Source: an uncultured Methylobacter sp. (lineage in GTDB: Bacteria; Pseudomonadota; Gammaproteobacteria; Methylococcales; Methylomonadaceae). Taken from it: DNA of 38,996 nucleotides. The DNA lies in the NCBI GenBank assembly GCA_903832775.1, contig CAILCX010000168.1:1-38996 (forward strand), read 5' to 3'. Every line of letters starts with the position of its first letter. Position 1 is the stretch's first letter. Shown here piece after piece: positions 1 through 8,882 of this stretch. Both the position numbers and the translations under genes were made by a program. Under the pieces are notes generated by a model, which had not been told where the DNA came from, did no database searches, and saw only the letters and a list, made by a program, of their open reading frames with translations.

Positions 1-119
1 AATACTGTTCTAAGTGGGATGTTGTAAACACGCGCAACTAGCTCAACAGGCTCTTTTCTAAGAGTCACCGCTTCGACAACTTCTTTGCGTTTTTGGCTTC
101 GTTTCTCTGCTCTATTCAT
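1..119 (-). CDS. Transposase-like helix-turn-helix protein, N-terminus only (runs off window)
   Basis: The minus strand has an ATG at 119-117 opening a frame with no stop to the window edge. It begins MNRAEKRSQKRKEVVEAV and continues about 39 residues to ...VARVYNIPLRTV. A basic N-terminus followed by a 'VELVARVYNIPLRTV' helix-turn-helix resembles the first domain of IS630-like and similar transposases, which start with 'AARxFGVSRxTVxRW'. The rest lies outside the window, so the family cannot be fixed and it may be a fragment. A weak inverted pair (TAGGTATT at 119-126, AATACCT at 163-169) sits just upstream. The call is inference from pattern only; a non-mobile HTH regulator is possible. Confidence 0.45.
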   Translation of the reverse strand, partial: MNRAEKRSQKRKEVVEAVTLRKEPVELVARVYNIPLRTV

Positions 120-286
120 AGGTATTTTGTACCATGAAATTCGAAAACTTATGGGACGATTAATACCTGGCATGATCCTGGGTGTTGACGCCTAGAATAA
201 TGACTAAAAATTTCATGAGTGTTCCCTGCATATTCTGGCTCAACACTAAATTCAAAACACTGTGCTTGTTAAAATTAATGCCTTAT
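120..286. other. Intergenic stretch between edge HTH gene and GT-NPCBM gene
   Basis: No convincing coding sequence. A 124-codon plus-strand frame over 182-556 runs antisense to the 3' end of the glycosyltransferase gene and has no family character, so it is not called. The stretch may hold the boundary of a mobile element belonging to the edge HTH gene, but no clean terminal inverted repeat was recognised. Confidence 0.4.
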
Positions 287-2038
287 TCACCTTTCAAATC
301 GTGCATCTGCCCATTCGGCATGATCACTATTAATTTCACCGAGAGCATCCACCCGCAGTACTATCTTTTTAGAGTTTATCAAGGGAATGTCCACAATGAT
401 TGGCTCCATGCCCCAAGTAAATTTTCCACTACGCCATGCCTCATGACCATCGATTTCAGCAATAAATTCTACTTCTCCACTGTGGCTATTGTCATCCAGT
501 CCGGCGACTGCCAGAAATTTTTTAGAATCAGCGGGTATAGCATAGACAAGGGTTGAATTTGCATGTGTTCCCAGACCATGCTTATAACAGTGCTCCCGCA
601 AGCAAAGAGGGCCGCCGTCGACATTGCTGTCCATTTTTAGCTTGCCGTAATCTTGTTGTTGTAACTCTGGGCTTAAGGCACTTAAATAGAGTTCGCTCGA
701 ATTACCGAATCCGATAGGTAGATATTTTTTTATCTCAAGTCTGAACTCATTACTCATAAAGAATATCCAAAGAGTAATCATCAGCAAGTAAGGCGATAAT
801 GGCGAACGTTCGGCAATGTTTACCAGTCTATTCAGACCTTTAAATGAACAATTGAAGAGGACTTGAGCCAGCAACGCTAGAAAAACCAGAATCACACAAA
901 TGGAAAGCATATTCCATGTGCCGCTATTAGCTGCTAGAGAATACACAAAATTCATGTTGATGAAGACTAGGGTCGTCAACACAGGGTACCACAATAGATA
1001 TTGCTTTGCCCGACACCCCCACAGTACTGCAAATGGGATGGCAAGAAACATATAACGTTCATGCATGCCACTGGAGACCGTGAAAAAACAGACTACCGAT
1101 AAAACGGCTAAGCCATAGATATCTTCAAGTTGTTTTTTTCGGGTTGCCACAATTGCAATGCTCAAACTTAGTAGTCCAAATAAAAGAAGCCCGAGTTTTG
1201 AAGGAGTGATCCATGGTGCTATGGGCAACTTAGCCCAATCGCCAGTTAAGAGGCTAGCCGAGTCAGGCAGCATACTTCCACCGGCTAACAGATACCATAG
1301 ATTCGCTGCATTCAATGATGAATACGGGTAAATCCCCAGGTTATCAATATAGGCTCTTTTAAATGCCTTCACCACATCTCCACCCGGAATGAAAGGCGAA
1401 AAGGCAATGGCAAAAGCAATCAAGGCACCCACAACTCCGACTGCGTGACGTTTGGGGTAGCGTAAAGATAATCCAGATAACAGCGGCACAAAAACAATAG
1501 CCTGAAACTTACACAATAGGGCTATTGCCATTAAGGGCCAAGACCAATGAGCTCTTCGTTCGTCCATAGCAAAGACAAGCGATAAATACACTGGAATAAA
1601 TGGCAACAAATCGACCTGACCCCAGACAGGTCCATTATGCAGTAATGCAGGGTTGAATGCGGTCAGCCAGAATGTGGCCGAATGAAGAGGATTCAAACCT
1701 TGACCTGATAATTCTCTTCCCACTAAATTAAGCAAAAACAAATGACTTATAAAAATAGGCAGTTGTGTCCATCCTTTCACCAACCAATCACCGTGAGGCA
1801 AAAATCCCAGATATTCGTTTAGCCAGGCGAACAGACGGAACCAGTGCAGCAATAAGGGAGGGTAATTGGCATCCAGTGCATGGTAGCCGCCAGTTTGAAG
1901 CTGTATCGACCATGATCGCCAAAATTCTATGTCTTGGCCGCCGCCAACGAAATAAAGAGTTAGCGTCATTATTACAGAGCTCAACCATAGCCCTATACGC
2001 CATGGGGCCAAGTGTTGTTGATTATTTTTTAAATGCAT
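287..2038 (-). CDS. Multi-span membrane glycosyltransferase-like protein with C-terminal NPCBM domain
   Basis: 583 residues. Residues 15-430 are a polytopic membrane region with many hydrophobic spans and motifs typical of lipid-linked-sugar mannosyl/glucosyltransferases of the GT-C fold: an early acidic loop (GGGQDIEFW, 33-40), ANYPPLLL (57-64), NGPVWGQVD (135-143) and HERYMF (326-331). Residues ~450-583 form a soluble NPCBM (novel putative carbohydrate binding module), recognised by YKHGLGTHANSTLVY (485-499), VAGLDD (511-516) and DHAEWADARF (572-581). A GT-C enzyme would transfer a sugar from a polyprenyl-phosphate donor on the periplasmic face; the NPCBM would then lie in the periplasm and could hold the acceptor glycan. 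Donor and acceptor are unknown. The start is the ATG at 2038-2036; no strong ribosome binding site is visible. The gene stands alone, downstream of the dsbC terminator. Confidence 0.7.
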   Translation of the reverse strand: MHLKNNQQHLAPWRIGLWLSSVIMTLTLYFVGGGQDIEFWRSWSIQLQTGGYHALDANYPPLLLHWFRLFAWLNEYLGFLPHGDWLVKGWTQLPIFISHLFLLNLVGRELSGQGLNPLHSATFWLTAFNPALLHNGPVWGQVDLLPFIPVYLSLVFAMDERRAHWSWPLMAIALLCKFQAIVFVPLLSGLSLRYPKRHAVGVVGALIAFAIAFSPFIPGGDVVKAFKRAYIDNLGIYPYSSLNAANLWYLLAGGSMLPDSASLLTGDWAKLPIAPWITPSKLGLLLFGLLSLSIAIVATRKKQLEDIYGLAVLSVVCFFTVSSGMHERYMFLAIPFAVLWGCRAKQYLLWYPVLTTLVFINMNFVYSLAANSGTWNMLSICVILVFLALLAQVLFNCSFKGLNRLVNIAERSPLSPYLLMITLWIFFMSNEFRLEIKKYLPIGFGNSSELYLSALSPELQQQDYGKLKMDSNVDGGPLCLREHCYKHGLGTHANSTLVYAIPADSKKFLAVAGLDDNSHSGEVEFIAEIDGHEAWRSGKFTWGMEPIIVDIPLINSKKIVLRVDALGEINSDHAEWADARFER

Positions 2039-2379
2039 CCATTTAATACCGATAGGTCAGGGGATCGAAACAAGTGTGTCAATTTTTTGATTTGTGCGCT
2101 TGGAATCCGTTTTTTGTTTGCTGAAGAAAATAGCTTGGCTAAGCAGGAATGGGTTAGGTCTTTTCTCAGGGACAATAATATATTCTAGCATCATACCCTG
2201 GGAGAGGTTTATGAGTAAGGATTGAGCAGTGATTATTGACTTGAATTTTTACCAAAAAAAACCTGATCATGGTGAGTGATCAGGTTTGGTTAGTTAATTA
2301 TCAGAAGATTCTGATTCTTATAAGTTTAATTAAATGACAAAAACGTTGAAGACAATTTAGAACAACGAAGTTGTTTTTG
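2039..2379. other. 341-bp intergenic region; terminator only
   Basis: Apart from the terminator at 2254-2287 no gene or RNA was recognised. On the minus strand a TTGACA lies about 40 bases ahead of the glycosyltransferase start (plus-strand TGTCAA near 2077-2082), but I see no well-spaced -10 hexamer, so no promoter is called. Confidence 0.4.
2254..2287 (-). terminator. Rho-independent terminator of the rpsB-to-dsbC block
   Basis: Perfect 11-bp stem (AAACCTGATCA at 2259-2269 with TGATCAGGTTT at 2277-2287) and a 7-base loop. Read on the minus strand, the stem is followed at once by a run of eight T (plus-strand A run 2254-2261). It sits 92 bases beyond the dsbC stop, so it probably ends the long rseP-dsbC transcript. 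Confidence 0.85.
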
Positions 2380-3102
2380 TTATTTTTTAACTGATTCTTC
2401 TTCAAGCGCCGCTGCTAATTGTTTTGCAGGTAGATAACCCGGGTAAATGTTACCTTTTTCAGTAACAATCATTGGGGTCCCCTTGACTTCAAACTCATCA
2501 GCTAATTGCATATGTGCGTCAATTGGATGATTACACGTTTTAAGCGGTGGAGTTTCACCTTTTTTAGCGGCTGTTAATGCGGTTTTGCGATCATCGGCAC
2601 ACCAGACTGAGATAGCCTTAGTGTAAGAATCTGAACCTTTGCCAGCACGAGGGAAAAACAGATATTGAATCGTTATTCCTTCAGCCATATATTGGTCAAT
2701 TTCAGAATGCAATTTACGACAGTAACCACAGTCAATATCAGTAAAAATGCTCACTGTATATTTAGCGATTTTGGGTTTAAAGACAATCATCTTATCCTGA
2801 CCCAATTTTTCCAGGGCTTGTTTTCGAGTTCCGCCCAATTTAGCTTCAGTTAAATCAGTGTGTCCTGCGACATCAATCATGTGCCCCTGAATCAGATACT
2901 TGCCATCTTCGGAAACATAAAAGATATTGCCGCCTACTACAACCTCATAAAGTCCTTTAATTTCTGATGGTTTTATGCCTTCAACTTTTAACGAGGGCAT
3001 TGATTGGGTCAGTGCCTGTCTGACCGCAGACTCGTCGGCATGGGCGTCAGGTAAAGCAAGTCCCAGTATTGATAACGCGGCAATTTTAATAACTTTTTTC
3101 AT
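2380..3102 (-). CDS. dsbC: DsbC-type periplasmic thiol:disulfide isomerase
   Basis: 240 residues. An N-terminal signal peptide (MKKVIKIAALSILGLALPDAHA, likely cut after HA-22) is followed by a short dimerisation domain (about 25-85) and a thioredoxin-fold domain. The redox motif CGYC is at 125-128, with the cis-proline TP at 209-210. A second cysteine pair (C168, C190) matches the structural disulfide of E. coli DsbC. It would correct wrong disulfides in periplasmic proteins, kept reduced by DsbD. The start is backed by an AAGGAA ribosome binding site. It begins 20 bases after rseP, so it is probably in the same transcript; bamA usually follows rseP in gammaproteobacteria, so this neighbour is unusual. 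Confidence 0.93.
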   Translation of the reverse strand: MKKVIKIAALSILGLALPDAHADESAVRQALTQSMPSLKVEGIKPSEIKGLYEVVVGGNIFYVSEDGKYLIQGHMIDVAGHTDLTEAKLGGTRKQALEKLGQDKMIVFKPKIAKYTVSIFTDIDCGYCRKLHSEIDQYMAEGITIQYLFFPRAGKGSDSYTKAISVWCADDRKTALTAAKKGETPPLKTCNHPIDAHMQLADEFEVKGTPMIVTEKGNIYPGYLPAKQLAAALEEESVKK

Positions 3103-3122
3103 GGTGTTATAGCGTTCCTTAA

Positions 3123-4484
3123 TTATTGAAATAAACGTTCAACATCTAAAAACATAGCTAACGCCATTAATGACACAAGCAATGCAATGCCGATTTGTTG
3201 AAAAAACAGTTGAATCTTTTCTGGCACAGGACTGCCTTTTAGTCCTTCAATCGCAAAAAACAGTAAATGGCCGCCATCCAGAACAGGTATTGGCAATAAA
3301 TTCAATATGCCCAAACTCACACTGACCAAGGCCATGAACTTTATGAAAGGAGCTACACCCATTGTGGCAGACTGGCCGGCATATTCGGCAATACTAATAG
3401 GCCCGCTAAGATTCTTGACCGAAGCCTTGCCAATCAGCATTTTACCCATCATTTTTAAACTGCTGGCAGAGTAGAACCAGGTGGTTTGAAATGCAACCGG
3501 TATTGCATCAATAGGTGACAAGGAGTATTCAACACTGACAGATTTCATAAGTTCTTCGGGTATATAAACAGAGGCACCAACTTTACCTTCTAATTTTTCA
3601 CCTGCTTTTACACTTTTTGGTGTAATAGTTATTGGAATACTTACGCCATCACGCTCGATTAGCAACTTTATTGCAAGATCAGCGTGGCTTTTAACAATGC
3701 CCACCCACTGCATCCAGTCGATGATGATTACTTCATCAGCACTGACAATTAGATCACCTTGTTGTAATCCGGCTGTCAATGCAGCACTATCTGGTAATAC
3801 TTTACCTATGATAGCTTTTAACTTTGGAGACCAGGGTTTAAAGCCCAAGCGGTTATAAAGTACATCTGGATTTTCTGCATCTACATCAGATAGTCTTAGT
3901 GTCTTGAAGTTTTGCTGATCATCGTTAGACTTGACTGAAAGTTTTATATTTCGCTCGCCTTCCAAAGCAGAAGAGACGATCACTGTCATTGCTTCAGTCC
4001 AGGTTGGCGTTACTTTATCGTTAACCGAAATAATTTCTTCGCCTTCAACAAAGCCGCCAGCACTGGCTAAAGTTCCCTGTTCTACAGTACCCAGAATCGG
4101 TCGTATGCCCATTTCTCCAATGACCAAAACCGCCCAGAACAAGATTATGGCTAGCACCAGATTAAATATCGGACCTGCTGCAACGATAGCTATTCTGGCC
4201 CACAAAGTTTGACGGTTAAAAGCAAACGGAAGATCAGCTTCACTAACTTCGCCTTCACGCTCATCAACCATTTTGACATAACCACCTAGCGGAATGGCGG
4301 ACAGCACGTATTCTGTGGAAGCACTGTCTTTTTGATAAGAGTATACGATCTTACCAAAGCCGAGCGAAAATCGAAGTACCTTAACTCCAACCTTACGAGC
4401 AACCCAGAAGTGACCAAATTCATGAATAGAAACAAGAACACTGATCGCAACAATGAAATAAAACAGTGTATGAAGAAAATCCAT
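3123..4484 (-). CDS. rseP: RIP metalloprotease RseP (site-2 protease)
   Basis: 453 residues, close to the usual ~450. The zinc motif HEFGH is at 21-25 in the first membrane helix; the second metal site, LDGG in the NLLPIPVLDGGH stretch, is at about 402-405. Two PDZ-type regions lie between (about 115-310), with further hydrophobic helices near the C-terminus. RseP is an inner-membrane intramembrane protease that cuts anti-sigma factor RseA after DegS, releasing sigma-E, and also clears signal peptide remnants. The start ATG shares one base with the dxr stop (TAATG at 4482-4486), so translation is probably coupled. No missing key residue was seen. Confidence 0.96.
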   Translation of the reverse strand: MDFLHTLFYFIVAISVLVSIHEFGHFWVARKVGVKVLRFSLGFGKIVYSYQKDSASTEYVLSAIPLGGYVKMVDEREGEVSEADLPFAFNRQTLWARIAIVAAGPIFNLVLAIILFWAVLVIGEMGIRPILGTVEQGTLASAGGFVEGEEIISVNDKVTPTWTEAMTVIVSSALEGERNIKLSVKSNDDQQNFKTLRLSDVDAENPDVLYNRLGFKPWSPKLKAIIGKVLPDSAALTAGLQQGDLIVSADEVIIIDWMQWVGIVKSHADLAIKLLIERDGVSIPITITPKSVKAGEKLEGKVGASVYIPEELMKSVSVEYSLSPIDAIPVAFQTTWFYSASSLKMMGKMLIGKASVKNLSGPISIAEYAGQSATMGVAPFIKFMALVSVSLGILNLLPIPVLDGGHLLFFAIEGLKGSPVPEKIQLFFQQIGIALLVSLMALAMFLDVERLFQ

Positions 4485-5668
4485 TAATGCGTAAACTCGG
4501 CAATAATTTGAGAAGACACTAGTCGTGCCTGTTGATCGGCTTCTAAAATAATCTCCAGGGTATCTGCAACCTTGGCTTCAAATTGTTTCATACATTGTTC
4601 GATAATTACCGGGATATCGGTAAAGCGAACTGCTTCATTCAAAAAGGCCTCAACTGCAATTTCATTGGCGGCATTTAAAACCGTTGGCATGATACCACCT
4701 GCAGCAATCGCTTCGTAAGCCAAACGCAGACAAGGAAATCTCTCAAGATCAGGTTCCTGAAAATCCATGCGACCGACGTCAAAAATATTGAGTGGCTCAA
4801 CGCCAGAATCAAAGCGATCAGGCCAAGCCATTGAGTAAGCAATGGGTATGCGCATGTCAGGGTTGCCCATTTCTGCCAAAACGGTTCCATCCACATAATC
4901 CACCATAGAATGAATTACGCTTTGCGGATGAATGACCACCTGTATTTGGTCGGGGGTCATATTGAATAAAATACAGGCCTCGATCATCTCAAGACCTTTG
5001 TTCATCATGGTTGCTGAATCGACCGAAATTTTTCTGCCCATGTCCCAGTTGGGATGCGCTACCGCCTGTGCTGGCGTAACATTAACCAATTGTTCAACCG
5101 GTGTTTCCCGAAAAGGGCCTCCTGATGCAGTCAATAAAATACGTCTTGCTTGTTTTGCCTGCATACCAGTTTTATAACCAGCCGGCATACACTGAAATAT
5201 TGCATTATGCTCACTATCGATAGGCAATAATTGTGCACCAGAATCGGCAACAGCTTGCATAAAAATAGCGCCAGACATAACCAATGCTTCCTTGTTGGCC
5301 AGCAGTATGGTTTTTCCCGCCTTTGCCGCGGCCAAACTGGGTAATAAACCTGCTGCTCCTACAATGGCAGCCATTACCGAATCGACATTATCAAGTGTTG
5401 CAACTTGTTCTAAAGCCTTTGCGCCTGACAGTACCTTTATATTTGCAATCGGGGTGTTTTTGAGTTGTTCTTCAAAAACTTGAGCCTTTGCTTCATTGAC
5501 TACAACCACAACTTCAGGGCGATGCTCAAGACATTGTTGAAAGAGTGTGTCAATATTGGTATTGGCCGTTAAAGCGATAACTTTATACAGATTTGAATGT
5601 CGGGCTACAACATCTAAAGTGCTAACACCGATTGAGCCAGTCGCTCCGAGTATGCAAATGCCTTTCAT
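4484..5668 (-). CDS. dxr: 1-deoxy-D-xylulose 5-phosphate reductoisomerase
   Basis: 394 residues, normal length. The N-terminal NADPH-binding motif is [13 protein letters not shown] (8-20). Conserved catalytic stretches follow: [17 protein letters not shown] (metal ligands), ASGGPFRE and [14 protein letters not shown]. The enzyme converts DXP to MEP, the committing step of the non-mevalonate isoprenoid pathway, and thereby feeds the undecaprenyl synthase UppS encoded upstream in the same cluster. The gene overlaps cdsA by four bases (ATGA, 5665-5668) and rseP by one base, the standard order of this block in gammaproteobacteria. Confidence 0.97.
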   Translation of the reverse strand: MKGICILGATGSIGVSTLDVVARHSNLYKVIALTANTNIDTLFQQCLEHRPEVVVVVNEAKAQVFEEQLKNTPIANIKVLSGAKALEQVATLDNVDSVMAAIVGAAGLLPSLAAAKAGKTILLANKEALVMSGAIFMQAVADSGAQLLPIDSEHNAIFQCMPAGYKTGMQAKQARRILLTASGGPFRETPVEQLVNVTPAQAVAHPNWDMGRKISVDSATMMNKGLEMIEACILFNMTPDQIQVVIHPQSVIHSMVDYVDGTVLAEMGNPDMRIPIAYSMAWPDRFDSGVEPLNIFDVGRMDFQEPDLERFPCLRLAYEAIAAGGIMPTVLNAANEIAVEAFLNEAVRFTDIPVIIEQCMKQFEAKVADTLEIILEADQQARLVSSQIIAEFTH

Positions 5669-6528
5669 GGGTGAATTAATATAATGCCAGCATAGAAAAA
5701 TGGAATGGCAGCAATCAAGCTATCAATCCTGTCCAGAACACCACCATGACCCGGTAGTAGTGTGCCAGTGTCTTTAACACCGCGTTGGCGCTTTACCACG
5801 CTGAAAAAAAGATCACCATAAATAGAAATTAAAACCGTCAATATAGATAGTAAGACAAAATCTGAAGCAACCATCCATGGAAATGCATAAAACAGACTTA
5901 ATATGCCTGCGCAAACTACACCGGCAATTAATGCCCCATACATTCCCTCTACGGTTTTACCCGGACTAATCTCAGGAGCCAGTTTGGTTTTACCGAATTT
6001 CTTTCCGGCAAAATAGGCGGCAATATCCGCTGCCCAAATCAAAAGCAAAAAGTATAAGGTCAGATCTGCACCATAAAAAGATCTCAATCTGCTCAGGAAC
6101 ATCCAGGTTGACAACAAAACCAACCAGCCGATCAGAGCTTTATAGCTGACTTTCATTTCCAGGTTTAAGACGCCTGCAGGAGTATTTCTAATTAAGATCA
6201 TGGCCAAGATCCAAAACAACACTGGCGCGGTAACTAACCATTCCAAGGCGCCCGAGTAATCTCTGACATCAGGCCAATCGAGGATTTGCGCAACCAATTC
6301 CAAGAATTGCGTCCAGAAATGGAGCCATATCATAGGCAGGATTAAGGTCAAAATAAATAAACAGCGTTTTATAAGAGAACTAATGCGGATCAGATTTGTC
6401 CATTCCCATGCAGCTAAAAGCGTAATAAAGCCGATTAGCAATGAAAAATATTCTGAATGCAATTGAAAAAGCGCAAGCACAAACAGGGGTACCAGAATTA
6501 ACGCAGTAATAATTCGCTGTAGTAACAT
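5665..6528 (-). CDS. cdsA: Phosphatidate cytidylyltransferase (CDP-diacylglycerol synthase)
   Basis: 287 residues, highly hydrophobic with about eight membrane helices. The family signature is near the C-terminus: [20 protein letters not shown], with the paired aspartates of the metal site. An [27 protein letters not shown] stretch (given in full only by position, about 188-213) is the other conserved block. The enzyme makes CDP-diacylglycerol from phosphatidate and CTP in the inner membrane, the precursor of all phospholipids. It lies between uppS and dxr; a 211-base AT-rich gap separates it from uppS, so it may have its own promoter. Confidence 0.96.
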   Translation of the reverse strand: MLLQRIITALILVPLFVLALFQLHSEYFSLLIGFITLLAAWEWTNLIRISSLIKRCLFILTLILPMIWLHFWTQFLELVAQILDWPDVRDYSGALEWLVTAPVLFWILAMILIRNTPAGVLNLEMKVSYKALIGWLVLLSTWMFLSRLRSFYGADLTLYFLLLIWAADIAAYFAGKKFGKTKLAPEISPGKTVEGMYGALIAGVVCAGILSLFYAFPWMVASDFVLLSILTVLISIYGDLFFSVVKRQRGVKDTGTLLPGHGGVLDRIDSLIAAIPFFYAGIILIHP

Positions 6529-6739
6529 TTTTATATTTATTGGATGATGAAATTAATTATTATGTGCCATAGATTAATAAAGTCTAATTAATGGCTTTTA
6601 TTATTTATAGCTTTAAATGGCTAAATTTTTTTTCGGTTAAATAAGCTGTATGAAATTAAGAGATCAACTAAAACATCGTTAAATTGGTATTTATTTGCTG
6701 TATGCGTATAAATTCACTTTTGCCGAAGTTCAATTTATT
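6529..6739 (-). other. AT-rich gap between uppS and cdsA, possible internal promoter region
   Basis: Very AT-rich, no coding frame. On the minus strand two related stretches occur: AGCCATTTAAAGC (6610-6622) and AAGCCATTAATTAGAC (6583-6598). The second can pair partly with a downstream ATCTATGG (CCATAGAT at 6568-6575). In a block where the other genes are tightly packed, a gap this long suggests a promoter for cdsA-dxr-rseP-dsbC, but no clear -35/-10 pair was settled on. Confidence 0.35.
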
Positions 6740-7531
6740 TTATGCTTGCCCCTGAGAGTCTAAAACAATTGGTTTGTCGAGCATTTGCTCTCCGGTATGA
6801 CCAAAGCGTCGTTGTCTGCCTTTAAAGCTTTTTATTGCATCGGCAAGAGAGTCTTGGTCAAAATCCGGCCATAATGTTTCAGTAAAGTACAGTTCAGTAT
6901 AGGCAAGCTGCCATAACAAGAAATTACTGACTCGTTGTTCGCCGCCGGTTCTAATAAACAAATCTGGCTCTGGTAAATCTGCAGTTGATAGATGCTGGTT
7001 AATTAACTGCTCGCTAATCGACTGATTTACAAGTTCTCCAGTTGACATTTTTTTAACAATTGTCTGGAACGCTTGGCACATATCCCAGCGTCCCCCGTAA
7101 TTTGCGGCGACAACCAAAGTTAAAGCGTCATTGTCTTTAGTCTGTGCTTCACCTTCAAGCATTTTGGCCTGTAATTTATCAGAGAATTTAGTTCTGTCAC
7201 CAATAAATCGCAGGCGGATATTATTTCGATCCAGCTTATTGATTTCTCTTTGCAAAGTCGCCGTAAATAGTGACATTAATAATGAAACTTCTTCTTCGGG
7301 TCGACGCCAGTTTTCACTACTGAAAGCAAACAAGGTTAAAACCTTAATTTCCTGTTCAGCACAGTATTCCACGATTTTTCGAACTGCTTTAACCCCGGCC
7401 TGATGACCGATAGCTCTCGGCATAAATCTTTTTTGCGCCCAGCGACCATTGCCGTCCATGATAATAGCGATATGAAGTGGATTACCAGAAGTATTTGCCG
7501 ATTCCAAGCTATTTAAGTCATCTGTAGGCAT
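6740..7531 (-). CDS. uppS: Undecaprenyl diphosphate synthase (cis-prenyltransferase)
   Basis: 263 residues, normal length. Family motifs appear in order: HIAIIMDGNGRWAQKR (about 19-34, with the catalytic Asp), GHQAGVKAVR, LTLFAFSSENWRRP and DLFIRTGGEQRVSNFLLWQ. The last includes the Arg-Thr-Gly-Gly diphosphate-binding motif and precedes YTELYFTETLWPDF. The enzyme condenses eight isopentenyl diphosphates onto farnesyl diphosphate to make C55 undecaprenyl diphosphate, the carrier for peptidoglycan and surface glycans. It begins 14 bases after frr, so it belongs to the same transcript. Confidence 0.96.
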   Translation of the reverse strand: MPTDDLNSLESANTSGNPLHIAIIMDGNGRWAQKRFMPRAIGHQAGVKAVRKIVEYCAEQEIKVLTLFAFSSENWRRPEEEVSLLMSLFTATLQREINKLDRNNIRLRFIGDRTKFSDKLQAKMLEGEAQTKDNDALTLVVAANYGGRWDMCQAFQTIVKKMSTGELVNQSISEQLINQHLSTADLPEPDLFIRTGGEQRVSNFLLWQLAYTELYFTETLWPDFDQDSLADAIKSFKGRQRRFGHTGEQMLDKPIVLDSQGQA

Positions 7532-7545
7532 GGTTTAATTTCCGA

Positions 7546-8103
7546 TTACATTGACAATAAATCTGCTTCCTTTGCTTCCAGCAAAGTTTCCACTTCTTTT
7601 ACATACTGATCGGTCAATTTCTGAATTTTTTCTTCAGCCATGCGTGCCTCATCTTCAGAAATAGATTTTTCTTTTAAGGCATCTTTAACGGTGGAATTTG
7701 CATCACGACGAATATTTCTAATTGCAACCCTGCCATTTTCAGCTTCATTCTTGACTACTTTAACCAAACCGCGGCGACGCTCTTCAGTTAAAGCCGGCAA
7801 TGGAATACGAATAACCATGCCGTTGGTAGATGGGTTTAAACCCAAATCCGATTTCATTATGGCTTTTTCAATTGCTTGAACCATGCCTTTTTCCCACGGA
7901 GTGATTGTCAAAGTCCGTGCGTCTTCGACTGCAATATTGGCAACCTGAGATAACGCAGACTCGCTACCGTAGTATGAGACGCTGATTTGATCCAATAAGC
8001 TGGGATGAGCCCGGCCTGTTCTTATTTTAGAAAACTCATGTTTTAAAGCATCAATACTTTTGCTCATTCGAGTTGATGCATCTTGTTGGATATCGCTAAT
8101 CAT
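7546..8103 (-). CDS. frr: Ribosome recycling factor
   Basis: 185 residues, exactly the usual size. It starts [18 protein letters not shown]. The characteristic [13 protein letters not shown] block lies at about 27-39, and the [21 protein letters not shown] and [11 protein letters not shown] stretches form the long helical bundle domain. It splits post-termination ribosomes together with EF-G and is essential. The ATG at 8103 lies inside the last codons of pyrH (8-base overlap), with a GAGGAA ribosome binding site inside pyrH, which points to translational coupling. Confidence 0.97.
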   Translation of the reverse strand: MISDIQQDASTRMSKSIDALKHEFSKIRTGRAHPSLLDQISVSYYGSESALSQVANIAVEDARTLTITPWEKGMVQAIEKAIMKSDLGLNPSTNGMVIRIPLPALTEERRRGLVKVVKNEAENGRVAIRNIRRDANSTVKDALKEKSISEDEARMAEEKIQKLTDQYVKEVETLLEAKEADLLSM

Positions 8104-8827
8104 TATCTGTTCCTCGTTCTATTAGAGATCCTATCTCTTCGCCCATCATCAATCTCATTACCGCACCCTGCTCAAAAATATTCATGACTCGCATAGGCAC
8201 ATTATTATCCCGGCATAAGACCAATGCCGTTGTATCCATAACATTGAGACGCTGATCGAGCGCTTCATCATAGGTTAAGCGTGGATAAAACTTTGCGTTT
8301 TTGTCTTTGTTAGGATCGGCAGAATAAACACCTTTGACTTTAGTTGCCTTAATCATCAATTCTGCATTTATTTCGATTGCCCTTAGACTGGCCGCCGAGT
8401 CGGTAGTGAAAAAAGGATTTCCAGTGCCTGCAGCGAATATAACAACCCGACCTTTTTCAAGATGTCTGACTGCTCTGCGACGAATATAATCCTCGCAGAC
8501 CTGATTGATCTTCAATGCAGACATTACTCTGACCTGCTGTCCATGAGCTTCAAGGGCATCCTGCATGGCCAGGGAGTTTATGACCGTAGCCAACATGCCC
8601 ATCTGGTCACTGGTTACCCTGTCCAATCCTTCTGAAGCCTTTTCCGCGCCACGCAATATATTACCGCCGCCGATAACTAAACCAACTTGAAGACCAGCAT
8701 CGCATAACTCTTTAATCTCAGTTGCAAGACGCTTAACAATATCGGCATCAATACTTCCACCGGTATCGCTCATTAAGGCTTCACCGCTTAACTTAAGCAA
8801 AATTCTCTGGCAAATCATGTTAGTCAT
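8096..8827 (-). CDS. pyrH: UMP kinase
   Basis: 243 residues of the amino-acid-kinase fold. Motifs: LLKLSGEAL (11-19), [12 protein letters not shown] (about 49-60), [14 protein letters not shown] and [16 protein letters not shown]. It phosphorylates UMP to UDP in pyrimidine nucleotide synthesis; the bacterial enzyme is hexameric, activated by GTP and inhibited by UTP. Two possible starts exist (ATG 8827 and ATG 8818, the latter giving MICQRILLK, closer to relatives); neither has a strong ribosome binding site. It lies 55 bases after tsf and overlaps frr by 8 bases. Confidence 0.96.
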   Translation of the reverse strand: MTNMICQRILLKLSGEALMSDTGGSIDADIVKRLATEIKELCDAGLQVGLVIGGGNILRGAEKASEGLDRVTSDQMGMLATVINSLAMQDALEAHGQQVRVMSALKINQVCEDYIRRRAVRHLEKGRVVIFAAGTGNPFFTTDSAASLRAIEINAELMIKATKVKGVYSADPNKDKNAKFYPRLTYDEALDQRLNVMDTTALVLCRDNNVPMRVMNIFEQGAVMRLMMGEEIGSLIERGTDND

Positions 8828-8882
8828 TTTAATTATCGGGGGCTAGTGTTTATTATTTATTCCAAAGGCTAAAGCCCTGGAA

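Noticed and set aside
182-556. 124-codon plus-strand frame over the GT-NPCBM 3' end
   Set aside because: Runs antisense to the well-supported NPCBM coding sequence and has no recognisable family or ribosome binding site.
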